In this document: positions 14,828 to 23,383 of the stretch, one piece after another
How the letters are laid out: each line of letters opens with the position of its first letter
How positions within the stretch are numbered: the stretch's first letter is position 1
DNA from: CAYXDO01 sp964463485
GTDB lineage: Bacteria > Myxococcota > Kuafuiibacteriia > Kuafuiibacteriales > Kuafuiibacteriaceae
NCBI GenBank assembly: GCA_964463485.1
Contig: CAYXDO010000165.1
Location: 1-23,383, forward strand
Reading direction: 5' to 3'
DNA: 23,383 bases
The notes under the pieces: generated by a model
What the model was told of the DNA's origin: nothing
Databases searched by the model: none
Seen by the model: only the letters and a program-made list of their open reading frames with translations
Made by a program: the position numbers and the translations under genes

Positions 14828-16734
14828 CACCGATCCTTGAGGTTGAAGTGCAGCTTCTCGCGCTTGCCTGCCGCGACCGTCGTCTTCTGCGTGACCGGTT
14901 GGCCCCCCGGAGGCTGCACGCTCACGCGAAGCTCCTGACCAGCGGGCACGTCGGTCAGCGTCGCCGGCGTGCGCAACCCCTTGAGCTCGAAGCCGTTGAG
15001 CGTCACGGCGAGCCCCGGTGGCGACGAGGTCACCTCGAGCGTGGCCTTCGGCGGCAAGGTGAAGTTCAGCGAACGAACGCCCTCCCCCACCGACGCTTTG
15101 ACCGCTGCTCGAACCGTCGCGCGTTGGGGGTGCCGGAGCTCGAAGCGGTATTCGATTCCGGGGATCAGATCGAGGCGGTCTTTGTTAGGCTCAGCCTTGC
15201 CGTCGACGAAGAGCGCGGCGTCGGGCGGATCGGAGACGACCTTGTAGAGCGTCGTCTTCTCGACGATGACCTCGACTTTCTTGAGGCCCGTGGCGAGCAA
15301 GATCGACTCGAGTAGCTCGGGTCGCGTCGCCAACAGACCGCCTCCGCCCGCGAGCGCTAGGAACACGATCACCGCCAACACCGTCGGCAAGACACTGCGC
15401 CCACCCCGGGCTGGCGCTTCGCGCCGCTTGCGAGCGTCCTTGGGAGGCGCCTTCTTCTCGAGGTCGGGCCCTCGCTCGGTCGAGTGGACCGCCGGGTGCT
15501 CGAGCATCCGCGGCTCGTGCGGCCGCGACGACCCGCGTGCGATCTCGTTGGATCGATCGGGGGCCTGGCCGTCGAACATCAGCGGCGCCGTGGGGACGGG
15601 AGGCGCCTCGAGCTCCTTTTTCTTCGTTTGCCAAGACTTCGGCGCCGCCTTGAACGGCGCAGGGCCGGAGTCCGACTTCTCGGGTCCAGGAGCGAGCCCG
15701 AAGACCTCTTCGTACTTTTGCACTTCCTCGAGCGAGGCGCCGACGGTGCTCGGCTGGGAAGGCCCACCGACGGGCTCGACCATGCCCGATCGGCCGGTGA
15801 CGTCGGGGTGCTCGACCTTCCCTTCGACGAGGTCCTTGATGTACTGCGCGAGCGCCGCGGTGCCCGCATAGTGCGTCATGGCGGCGAGGAAGCGCTCGAG
15901 GTCGAGGTGCATGTCCTGGCACGACTGGTAGCGTTCGTTCCGATCCACCGCGAGCGCGGTCGAGATGATGCGATCGAAGGCCTTGGGGACATTGGGGCGC
16001 ACGGCAGAGACGGCCATGACTCCCTGGCGATAGTCTGGCGGCTTGTCGATCTTGGCGTCGTGGAGCCGGCGGTTGGTGCAGAGCTCCCAGAGGCACACGC
16101 CGAGTGAGAACACGTCGGTGCGAAGGTCGACGCCCTCGCCGCGCGATTGCTCGGGGCTCATGTACCCGAACTTGCCTACCGCGCCTTTGGCCTGGACCCG
16201 TGTGAGCCCAGCGCGCGCCTTGGCGATGCCGAAGTCGACGAGCTTCACCGTGCCTTCGACGGACACGATGAGGTTGTGGGGCGAGACGTCTCGGTGCACG
16301 AGGCCGAGGCTCACGTTGTGTGCGTCGGTCAGCGAGTGTGCGTAGTTGAGCGCAGAACAGACCTGGCTCGCGACGCCGGAGATGTGCTCGATCGGCATGA
16401 ACTTATCGATCGACTTGTGCTTCCGGCGGATGTCGTCGACGGTGTAGCCGGGCACGTACTCCATCGCCATGTAGTAGACGCCGTCGGTCACGCCGAAGTC
16501 GTAGATCTGCGCGATGTTGGGGTGGTTGAGCAGCGCGGCGAGCCTGGCCTCGTCGAGGAACAACTGGACGAAGGCCTCGTCTTGCGCGAGCTGCGGGAGC
16601 ACACACTTCAAGACGACCGGCTTGACGAAGCCCTCGGGCCCGACCTTCTCGCCGAGATAGACCTCGCCCATGCCTCCGATGGCGAGCCTCTTCCTGAGGC
16701 GGTAGTCTCCGAGCCGATCCAAGAGCCGACACAT
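14827..16734 (-). CDS. Ser/Thr protein kinase with TM helix and PEGA-like repeats
   Basis: A 635-residue Hanks-type kinase (from ATG 16734). The glycine loop IGGMGEVYLG lacks the usual first Gly. The catalytic lysine is Lys43 (VVLKCV), with an alpha-C Glu near 62, catalytic loop HRDVSPHN (147-154), DFG 167-169, and activation end GYMSPEQSRGE. Kinase domain about 10-285, then a Pro/Lys-rich juxtamembrane linker, one membrane helix (about 448-470, VLPTVLAVIVFLALAGGG), and two PEGA-like beta modules outside (VVSDPPDAALFVDGK; TSSPPGLAVTLNG...TPATLTDVPAG). This is the standard one-pass bacterial receptor kinase plan. The frame extends to an ATG at 16812 that would overlap the upstream gene by 44 nt; 16734 is preferred because LGDYRLRKRLA then begins near the N terminus as in the family. 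Operon with flanking genes. Confidence 0.92.
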   Translation of the reverse strand: MCRLLDRLGDYRLRKRLAIGGMGEVYLGEKVGPEGFVKPVVLKCVLPQLAQDEAFVQLFLDEARLAALLNHPNIAQIYDFGVTDGVYYMAMEYVPGYTVDDIRRKHKSIDKFMPIEHISGVASQVCSALNYAHSLTDAHNVSLGLVHRDVSPHNLIVSVEGTVKLVDFGIAKARAGLTRVQAKGAVGKFGYMSPEQSRGEGVDLRTDVFSLGVCLWELCTNRRLHDAKIDKPPDYRQGVMAVSAVRPNVPKAFDRIISTALAVDRNERYQSCQDMHLDLERFLAAMTHYAGTAALAQYIKDLVEGKVEHPDVTGRSGMVEPVGGPSQPSTVGASLEEVQKYEEVFGLAPGPEKSDSGPAPFKAAPKSWQTKKKELEAPPVPTAPLMFDGQAPDRSNEIARGSSRPHEPRMLEHPAVHSTERGPDLEKKAPPKDARKRREAPARGGRSVLPTVLAVIVFLALAGGGGLLATRPELLESILLATGLKKVEVIVEKTTLYKVVSDPPDAALFVDGKAEPNKDRLDLIPGIEYRFELRHPQRATVRAAVKASVGEGVRSLNFTLPPKATLEVTSSPPGLAVTLNGFELKGLRTPATLTDVPAGQELRVSVQPPGGQPVTQKTTVAAGKREKLHFNLKDR

Positions 16735-16768
16735 CGTAGCAGATGCGCCGGAGGTCGCCAGGAGATGC

Positions 16769-17425
16769 TCAGTATTCGGAGCTCTCTTCGTCTTCGCCGG
16801 TCCCGGGGTCATACGCGAGCCGACCGTCTTGGTAGACGAGCACCACGCGAGAGAGCTCCTCGGGCTCGAACACGGTCACCGATGCGGAGCTCGACTTGGG
16901 CATCAGCTTGTCGACCCACATACACGTAAACTCGAACTCCGGTCGGCCCCACGCATAACCGAGCGCGATGTCGATGCCGGCGATGTTCCCCTTGTTGGTG
17001 AGCTCGGTGGCCGCCACGACCGCGCCCGTGAGTCGAACGAGGTGCGGCAGATCATAGGTACGCAAACCGTTGGGCGCCGCTCGCACGTCGTTCTGCGCCT
17101 TGGCCTTCAACACCGCGAAGGAACGTCTGCCCGCTTCGAGCTCCGCGTAGATCGCCGAGAGCTCGGCCTGGCGCGAACGAAAGGCCGCGTTCTTCTCCAT
17201 CATCCCCAAGCGCGTGCGGGCAGGAACGCCGAAGGTCTCGAGACGCTGGATCAACTCGTACACCCGCGGGCTCCCCTGAAGGATCGCATACGCCACGAGC
17301 AGCTTCGGGAGTTGCTCCCGGCGGCTCTGCGCAGCGCCTAGCCGCTCGAGAATATCTTCGGGAGCCCACTCCCCTTGCACGCGTAGCGGGCGCTCGTCCT
17401 GTTCTTCGGGTTGCGTCGGACGCAC
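16769..17425 (-). CDS. unrecognised 218-aa protein upstream of the kinase
   Basis: A GTG-start protein (MRPTQPEEQDERPLRV). The first half is helical and rich in Arg/Glu/Leu (DILERLGAAQSRREQLPKLL; FRSRQAELSAIYAELEAGRR). The second half looks beta-rich and carries aromatic residues (GYAWGRPEFEFTCMWVDKL), and the C terminus is acidic (GTGEDEESSEY). There is no signal peptide or membrane helix, so it is likely cytoplasmic. Its stop lies 34 bp before the chosen kinase start, on the same strand, implying co-transcription and perhaps a kinase partner or substrate; this is inference from position. No family recognised. Confidence 0.7.
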   Translation of the reverse strand: MRPTQPEEQDERPLRVQGEWAPEDILERLGAAQSRREQLPKLLVAYAILQGSPRVYELIQRLETFGVPARTRLGMMEKNAAFRSRQAELSAIYAELEAGRRSFAVLKAKAQNDVRAAPNGLRTYDLPHLVRLTGAVVAATELTNKGNIAGIDIALGYAWGRPEFEFTCMWVDKLMPKSSSASVTVFEPEELSRVVLVYQDGRLAYDPGTGEDEESSEY

Positions 17426-17535
17426 GAAGAGACTTTGCCCGTCGAGGCGCGGTCAGGGAACGAGAATTTGCGCTGAGTCGAGTGAGGAAGCGGAGGAAGC
17501 GGACGAGGTGAAAGGCGGGACGATGCGAGCTCGCG

Positions 17536-19863
17536 CTATTCGAGCTTGCAGGTCGGGTTCGTGACCGTGTCGCTCGGCGCGACACACTGCTGAACTACGA
17601 AGCCCTCGATGAGCTCGAGCGCCCGGTCGAGGTTCTTGCCCGAGCCGAACTGGAAGACCTCGCCGTATTGCGCGGGGCTCTTCACGACCTGAACCAACAC
17701 GTCCATGCCCGGTCCGACCATCTCGGCCGCAGGCGAACCGTCGAAGGTCGGGAGCGTGATCGCGTCAGCGGAGCCGCCCGGAGCGTACACGAGCCAGGTC
17801 TTGCCGTTTCGCGTCACCTCGACTCGCGTCACGTTGCCCGCGAGCGCGGCGCTCGGCGTGAACGTTCCGGTCCCCGAAGCGAACGTACCCGCGGGGTAGC
17901 CGAGGAACTGGGACGAGCCAAAGCTCTCGCGCTCCTGCACGCCCTCGTCCGCCCACTTCACGATCCCGGACAGCGCCAGCCCGCCGTCGCCGGCGATCTG
18001 ATCGATGTCGAGCGCGATCGCGACGACCGCGATCCGGCTGCCCTCCACACCCGAGTGCGGCGGCGCGAGCGCGAGGCCCACTTCGCCGTCCGAGAGCGGA
18101 GTCGAGTTCTGACCGAAGGGCTCCTCGATGCCGCCGATCTTGCCGTCCGGCGTCTCGTCTTCGAGCACGTCGAGACCTGCCGCGAGGCCGAGCGGAATGA
18201 GACCCGCAGGGCCGAGCGAGCCGGCGATCACGAGCGCGCCGGTGGCCCACTTGCCTTGGCCGGTGCTGGGGAGATTGGGCATCGTGATGGTCGACAGCAC
18301 GCCGAGCTTCTGGCTCGCGGCGAGCTTGATCTCTTCGTACTTCACGAAGTCCGCGCGGCAATGATCGTCGTAGTCGACGGTCGCAGGATCGGCACACTGA
18401 GCGACCGTCGTCTGCGCGTCCTTCGGGACCTTCGGGAACTCTTCGATCTCGAGACCGGTTGTGATCGCGTGGTTCAGCTTCTGGAACAACGGGAGCACGG
18501 CCGAGAGGATCTCGCCGACAGGGATGTCTTCGCTGCCGCCACCGCCCACCGCCGAGCTGAGCTTGCCAGCGATCGGCGTGATCGCCGAGAGCTTGAGCTG
18601 ACCGGCGAGCGCCCAGGCCGCGCCGGGGCCGGCGGGGGATCGCGCGAGGTAGCAGCCGAGCTCGTTGGCGCCGGGCGCCTTGCTCTGGCAACGAAGGCCG
18701 CCGCCCGCGAGCGCGTGGTCGTCCGTGAACTTGTTGGAACCGAGCGAGAGCATCACGCCGCCGGGCAGATCGACGACCTCGTTGTCGAGGCCGAGCTCGG
18801 GCGCGTTGATGGTCGTCTCGATGAAGTCGCCGAGGATCGACTCGAAGTCGAAGTCGAGCAAGTTCGACGGGAGCGCCGGCGCCGCGATGCCGAGCTGAAT
18901 GTCGGCCTTGCGGGTTGCGGAGAGATCGATCGATCCGCGGAAGCCGCCAGCCTTGGTCTTGTCGGCGATCTTCGGCAGAGAAATGAAGACGTCGTTGACG
19001 CCTGGACGAAGCACGGTGACGGCCTCGTAGCCATCGGCCACGACGGTCACTTGGTCGAGCGTGGCGACGGCGAAGGTCTTCGAACCGGTCGCGTCGGCGG
19101 TCTGCGTGTCGGTGTTGCCACCGCCGGTGACCGAGATGCGAGCCGTGGAAACAGGAGCGCCGTTGTCGCTGGAGACGACGACGACCCGCGACTCACCGGC
19201 GCCGAGCGTCGGGAAGTTCGTGATCGACACGTCGCCCGTGCACACGACGGACTCTTTGCCGGTGACCTTGGCGGTCAACGTCGCCGCACCCGCGGCTGCG
19301 CCGCCCATGGCACTTCGGCCGTCGATGGTGACGGCGCCTGCGTTGCTGGACTCCCAGGTGAACGAGATCTTCGGGAGCACCACGCCGTTCGCGTTCTTCG
19401 CGATGGCGACGAGCTCTCGCATGCCACCCTGACGGACCGAGCCGTCCTTGCTCGTGACGATGCAGCTCGCCACGTCGGCCGGAGCCGGCGCGGTCTCACA
19501 CTTGCCCGAGAGGCACACGTTGCCGCCGCTGCACTCCCCGTCGCTCTGACACACCGGCGCTTCGCAGATGCGCGTGAGCGTGCACTCCTTGGGAGCCGTG
19601 CAGTCGGCGTTGCTCGCGCAAACGACCTTCACGCAGATGTCGGCCCCTTTGCTGTCGTCGTAGAGCTCTTCCGTGGTCTGGTTGCAAATGCTGCCCGCCT
19701 GACAGTTGATGCTGTAATCGCAGGCGTCGCCGTCCACGACACAACCGACACACGGGTTCGGTCCCTTTTTTTCTTCTTCTTTGCTACAGCCCGAGATGGC
19801 GAGCGGTACCAGGACCGTCGCGAAGAGCGCCGGGCTCCGCTTCAACTTCAAAGCCAATTTCAT
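17536..19863 (-). CDS. large lipoprotein with Cys-rich N-terminal module and Ig/carboxypeptidase-regulatory-like domains
   Basis: A 775-residue protein from ATG 19863 (MKLALKLKRSPALFATVLVP), with lipobox ISGC at Cys26 and GGAG 5 nt upstream of the start; the frame is open further but lacks a signal there. After a Lys/Glu spacer come disulfide-type motifs (NPCVGCVVDGDAC, CASNADCTAPKEC, CQSDGECSGGNVC and CLSGKC), a repeat pattern common in myxobacterial secreted proteins. Residues about 125-215 resemble a BIG2/Ig-like domain (FTWESSNAGAVTIDG; AATLTAKV). The next segment resembles a carboxypeptidase-regulatory beta domain (GAPVSTARISVTGG; VTVVADGYEAVTV). The remaining roughly 450 residues are beta-rich with no recognised domain. 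Probably an outer-membrane surface lipoprotein. The gene is monocistronic by spacing on the upstream side. Confidence 0.85.
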   Translation of the reverse strand: MKLALKLKRSPALFATVLVPLAISGCSKEEEKKGPNPCVGCVVDGDACDYSINCQAGSICNQTTEELYDDSKGADICVKVVCASNADCTAPKECTLTRICEAPVCQSDGECSGGNVCLSGKCETAPAPADVASCIVTSKDGSVRQGGMRELVAIAKNANGVVLPKISFTWESSNAGAVTIDGRSAMGGAAAGAATLTAKVTGKESVVCTGDVSITNFPTLGAGESRVVVVSSDNGAPVSTARISVTGGGNTDTQTADATGSKTFAVATLDQVTVVADGYEAVTVLRPGVNDVFISLPKIADKTKAGGFRGSIDLSATRKADIQLGIAAPALPSNLLDFDFESILGDFIETTINAPELGLDNEVVDLPGGVMLSLGSNKFTDDHALAGGGLRCQSKAPGANELGCYLARSPAGPGAAWALAGQLKLSAITPIAGKLSSAVGGGGSEDIPVGEILSAVLPLFQKLNHAITTGLEIEEFPKVPKDAQTTVAQCADPATVDYDDHCRADFVKYEEIKLAASQKLGVLSTITMPNLPSTGQGKWATGALVIAGSLGPAGLIPLGLAAGLDVLEDETPDGKIGGIEEPFGQNSTPLSDGEVGLALAPPHSGVEGSRIAVVAIALDIDQIAGDGGLALSGIVKWADEGVQERESFGSSQFLGYPAGTFASGTGTFTPSAALAGNVTRVEVTRNGKTWLVYAPGGSADAITLPTFDGSPAAEMVGPGMDVLVQVVKSPAQYGEVFQFGSGKNLDRALELIEGFVVQQCVAPSDTVTNPTCKLE

Positions 19864-20137
19864 GTCGTCTCCGTACCGCCTCCGAGCCGTACTTGGCTCG
19901 ATATCGTCGCGCTCGTGACCCGCCAAAAGGCGAGTGTGTTTCCGTCGGGCGTGAGCCCGCCGATCTCTCGTTCGGACGACTCCCGGGGGAGAAGCCCGCT
20001 CCACGCGGCGCCTCGATAGCAAAGCGAACAAGACGCCGTCAATCATCCGAGCGTAGGAACCCATCGCGACCGCAGCCCAGCTTGGGCTGATCAGCCGAAG
20101 AAGCGGCCTTGGAGAGCGCTGGCAGCTACAATGAACC
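19864..20137. promoter_or_regulatory. divergent intergenic region
   Basis: A 274-bp gap between divergent genes (lipoprotein, minus; DUF721, plus) that must hold promoters for both. It contains GGAG for the lipoprotein; no clear -35/-10 pair or operator was identified by eye. Confidence 0.4.
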
Positions 20138-20599
20138 GTGGCCGGGACCTCCAAGCCAGAGCGCGTCGACGCGCTGATCGAAGCCCTGGTGCAGCGCTTC
20201 GAACGCCCGAGGGGCCGCGGGCGCGGCGTCTACAAGCTCCTCCGGGCGTTCGACAAGCTAGGCCCGCCTGTGTCGGAGCGAGCCGAGGCGGTCGGATTTC
20301 GAGCGGGCACGCTGACCCTCGTGGTCGAGGATCCGACGTGGCTGACCGAGCTGGGCTTTCTCAAAGAGGAGATCATCGAGCGGCTCGCGAGAGCGGCCCC
20401 CAACGCGCCGCCGGTGCGAGAGATCCGAATGCGCTTAGGAAAGTTTGAACGCAAACGAAAACGCGAGCTCGTCGTGTTCGAGCCGGTGCTCTCGGCGGAA
20501 GACGAGAACCGCGTGCGCGCGTGGGGCGAGACGATCCGCGACGAAGAGCTGCGAAAGACCTTCGAGCGCGCGGCGCGCCTCGCGCTCGCGAGTCGGTGA
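20138..20599 (+). CDS. DUF721 / DciA-like protein
   Basis: A 153-residue protein starting at GTG 20138 (MAGTSKPERVDALIEAL). It fits the DUF721 pattern: an N-terminal helical region, VSERAEAVGFRAGTLTLVVE then DPTWLTELGFLKEEIIERL, and VREIRMRLGKF. Some DUF721 members are DciA, which helps load the replicative helicase DnaB; others are uncharacterised, so the replication role is inferred at best. The C-terminal 45 residues (KFERKRKRELVVFEPVLS...) are charged and helical. Ribosome binding site is weak. It stands alone, divergent from the lipoprotein and convergent with the SRPBCC-like gene. Confidence 0.78.
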   Translation: MAGTSKPERVDALIEALVQRFERPRGRGRGVYKLLRAFDKLGPPVSERAEAVGFRAGTLTLVVEDPTWLTELGFLKEEIIERLARAAPNAPPVREIRMRLGKFERKRKRELVVFEPVLSAEDENRVRAWGETIRDEELRKTFERAARLALASR

Positions 20600-20657
20600 C
20601 CGGCGACGAGGTCGTAGTGGCTGTGAGGGTCCGCGGCCCATGGGTCCGCGAACTTAC

Positions 20658-20678
20658 GCGCAGGCAAGATGCCTGCGC
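20658..20678. terminator. perfect 9-bp hairpin between convergent genes (dispersed repeat type)
   Basis: GCGCAGGCA, loop AGA, then TGCCTGCGC. Just before it are two GGGTCCGCG direct repeats flanking a CCCATGGG palindrome. It sits between the stops of the DUF721 and SRPBCC-like genes, so it could act on both strands, although no T-run follows. The sequence also resembles short dispersed hairpin repeats seen in many bacterial genomes, from memory. Confidence 0.6.
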
Positions 20679-20720
20679 TCCCCGGAGTCCGCGAAGCCCA
20701 GCGCTCCCAGGGCGGAAAGC

Positions 20721-21272
20721 TCACTCTGGTCGAGGTTTTTTCGCCTCGGCCTCGAGGAACTTTTCGAGCCCGCCGGAGACCGAAAGAAGGTTGGGAGTCA
20801 AAAGACCGACGATGAACTTCTCGACGACGGGCGCGACTGAGCCCGCGAGAAACTTCGGGACGCCTGGGATGCCGCGGAGGTCGATGTCGAGATGACCGCG
20901 GATCTGGAGGACGGTCACCCCGCCCTGCTCCACGAACTGGTTCTTGCCGCGGCACGAGATGCTCTCCGTGAAGATCTTGGTCTCGACGCGCCACTCGCAG
21001 GTCCAGTCGTTCTGATTCCAAAGCGCGTGGTCTTTCCAGTTGAGCATCTCCGGTTTGATCACCGACTGCGCGACGCGCGGGATGTCGCCTTCGGCGTGCC
21101 AGACGTTGAGCAGGCGCGTCGTGCCGGCTCCCTTGGCCGCGTCCTCTCGCTCGAGAACCTCGATCTTCTTGATGTTCGGCAAGTGCGGAACGAGCTGTGG
21201 CAACCGGTCCCGATAGGTTGAAAAGACGAGCTCCCGAGGGAAGGAGATGCGGGCGTCCGCTTCGATTCGCAT
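20721..21272 (-). CDS. SRPBCC/START-like protein
   Basis: A 183-residue protein from ATG 21272 (MRIEADARISFPRELVFSTY), chosen because upstream frame residues have no family resemblance. It has the beginning typical of the SRPBCC (polyketide-cyclase/START-like) fold: a beta strand with 'RISFPRELVF..YRDRLPQLV', then LEREDAAKGAGTTRLLNVWH, beta strands ending in TKIFTESISCRGKN and a long C-terminal helix (VVEKFIVGLLTPNLL). Such proteins bind hydrophobic ligands or lipids; the ligand here is unknown. No signal peptide. It is divergent from atpD with a 141-bp gap and lacks a clear ribosome binding site. Confidence 0.6.
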   Translation of the reverse strand: MRIEADARISFPRELVFSTYRDRLPQLVPHLPNIKKIEVLEREDAAKGAGTTRLLNVWHAEGDIPRVAQSVIKPEMLNWKDHALWNQNDWTCEWRVETKIFTESISCRGKNQFVEQGGVTVLQIRGHLDIDLRGIPGVPKFLAGSVAPVVEKFIVGLLTPNLLSVSGGLEKFLEAEAKKPRPE

Positions 21273-21413
21273 GGGCCGCAGACTCGCGCGGGTTTCCGGG
21301 CGAATCAAGGCGTTGCGCGAGCGGGGTGCTGCGCTGCGCGAATCTCCGTTTCGAGCCCAAGAAACGAGGAATTGGGTTGCGAGCCGTCGCCCCATTCGCT
21401 AAGTGCCGCCGCG

Positions 21414-22904
<1,491 letters not shown>

Positions 22905-22905
22905 C

Positions 22906-23316
22906 ATGGCTCTCTCGCTGTCCATCGTCACACCCGAAGGGCAGGCCCGCTCGAGCACGGCCGAGGAGGTCGTCGTTCCAGCGATCAACGGAGAGATCGG
23001 TTTTCTGCCTGGCCACGTGCCGATCGTGTCGGCGCTCCGGCCCGGAACGATGTCGGTGACCCAGGACGGCAAGCGTCAGCGTTATGTGCTGAGCTCCGGC
23101 TTCGTCGAGATCGACAGCGACCACATCACCATCCTCACGGACTCCTTCGAGCCGGTGGAATCGATCGACGTAGAGCGGGCTCGGAGGGCGTACGACGACG
23201 CCAAGGCCAAGCTCAAGCAGCTCACCCAAGAAGACCCCGGGTACGCAAAGCAGGAGCGCCGCCGCAGTCGCGCCATGGCTCGGCTGGACGCCGTCGGCCA
23301 ACCTCCCTCGGACTAG
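22906..23316 (+). CDS. atpC: F-type ATP synthase subunit epsilon
   Basis: A 136-residue epsilon subunit of F1: an N-terminal beta sandwich (ALSLSIVTPEGQARSSTAEE, then NGEIGFLPGHVPIVSALRPG, and VLSSGFVEIDSDHITILTDS) and a C-terminal helical hairpin from about residue 88 (DVERARRAYDDAKAKLKQLT...). It belongs to the rotor stalk and can inhibit ATP hydrolysis. The start ATG follows the atpD stop TGA after one base, and GGAG lies 9 nt upstream, so the pair is co-transcribed. The C terminus lengthens slightly with a Gln/Pro-rich tail (GQPPSD). No other atp gene is in the window. Confidence 0.96.
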   Translation: MALSLSIVTPEGQARSSTAEEVVVPAINGEIGFLPGHVPIVSALRPGTMSVTQDGKRQRYVLSSGFVEIDSDHITILTDSFEPVESIDVERARRAYDDAKAKLKQLTQEDPGYAKQERRRSRAMARLDAVGQPPSD

Positions 23317-23326
23317 TTAGTCAGGC

Positions 23327-23383
23327 ATCTTCCGCCCTGGGAGCTTCCGCCCTGGGAGCTTCCGCCCTGGGAGCTTCCGCCCT
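23327..23383. repeat. 15-bp tandem repeat at the window edge
   Basis: CTTCCGCCCTGGGAG repeated about 3.7 times, starting roughly 10 bp after the atpC stop and running off the end of the window. Copies are identical, so copy number is unknown and probably variable. Confidence 0.88.

Noticed and set aside
17668..20019. 783-codon open frame on the plus strand
   Set aside because: It is antisense to the clear lipoprotein gene; it is Arg/Glu/Asp-rich with no domain, typical of the shadow frame of a high-GC gene.

Overview
The window looks like chromosomal DNA of a deltaproteobacterium of the Myxococcota type (Polyangia/Sandaracinia-like). This is inferred from very high GC and GC3, a Ser/Thr kinase with C-terminal PEGA-like repeats, a zinc-ribbon/GYF/TPR protein, cysteine-rich lipoproteins with MopE-like or 'CxSDxxC' motifs, and non-canonical start codons. 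No 16S or other phylogenetic marker is present, so the placement is an inference.

Region 1 (about 1-5300) is an eroding accessory island with lower coding density. It holds a 100-N assembly gap beside an 18-bp tandem repeat, an orphan YrhB/Imm35-type immunity gene, a fragment of an IS66 transposase with repeated IS-flanking sequence, a 17-bp tandem motif, and a degenerate Rhs/SpvB-type polymorphic toxin on the minus strand. The toxin remains run NHL repeat, 'NGDAE' module, SpvB-like segment, FG-GAP-like segment, hydrophobic/Ala-rich linker, toxin tip. The YD-repeat core is missing and there are at least five frameshifts. The last part of the toxin tip reads cleanly in a shifted frame and its stop lies inside the start of a 235-codon gene, which is therefore probably the cognate immunity gene. 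A roughly 300-bp direct duplication brackets the island: one copy at about 1270-1565, the other at about 5174-5471, where it forms the upstream region and first codons of the next intact gene.

Region 2 (5341-9633, plus strand) is ordinary chromosome: a 429-aa unrecognised Pro/Ala-rich protein overlapping by 4 nt a secreted MopE-motif protein, then rpsT (ribosomal protein S20), then a 549-aa protein with an N-terminal ChaN-like domain.

Region 3 (9741-19863, minus strand) contains, in transcription order: a large cysteine-rich lipoprotein; a three-gene unit (218-aa unknown, PEGA-type Ser/Thr kinase, small Cys-rich lipoprotein); a sigma-region-4-like regulator with four cysteines; a zinc-ribbon/GYF/TM/TPR protein; and a HAD phosphatase 3 bp behind it. 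A 129-bp imperfect inverted repeat lies between the kinase unit and the regulator.

Region 4 (20138-23316) has a DUF721/DciA-like gene (+), an SRPBCC-like gene (-), and atpD-atpC (+). The F-type ATPase beta and epsilon genes stand apart from the other atp genes, and beta carries an insertion of about 25 residues. The window ends inside a 15-bp tandem repeat.
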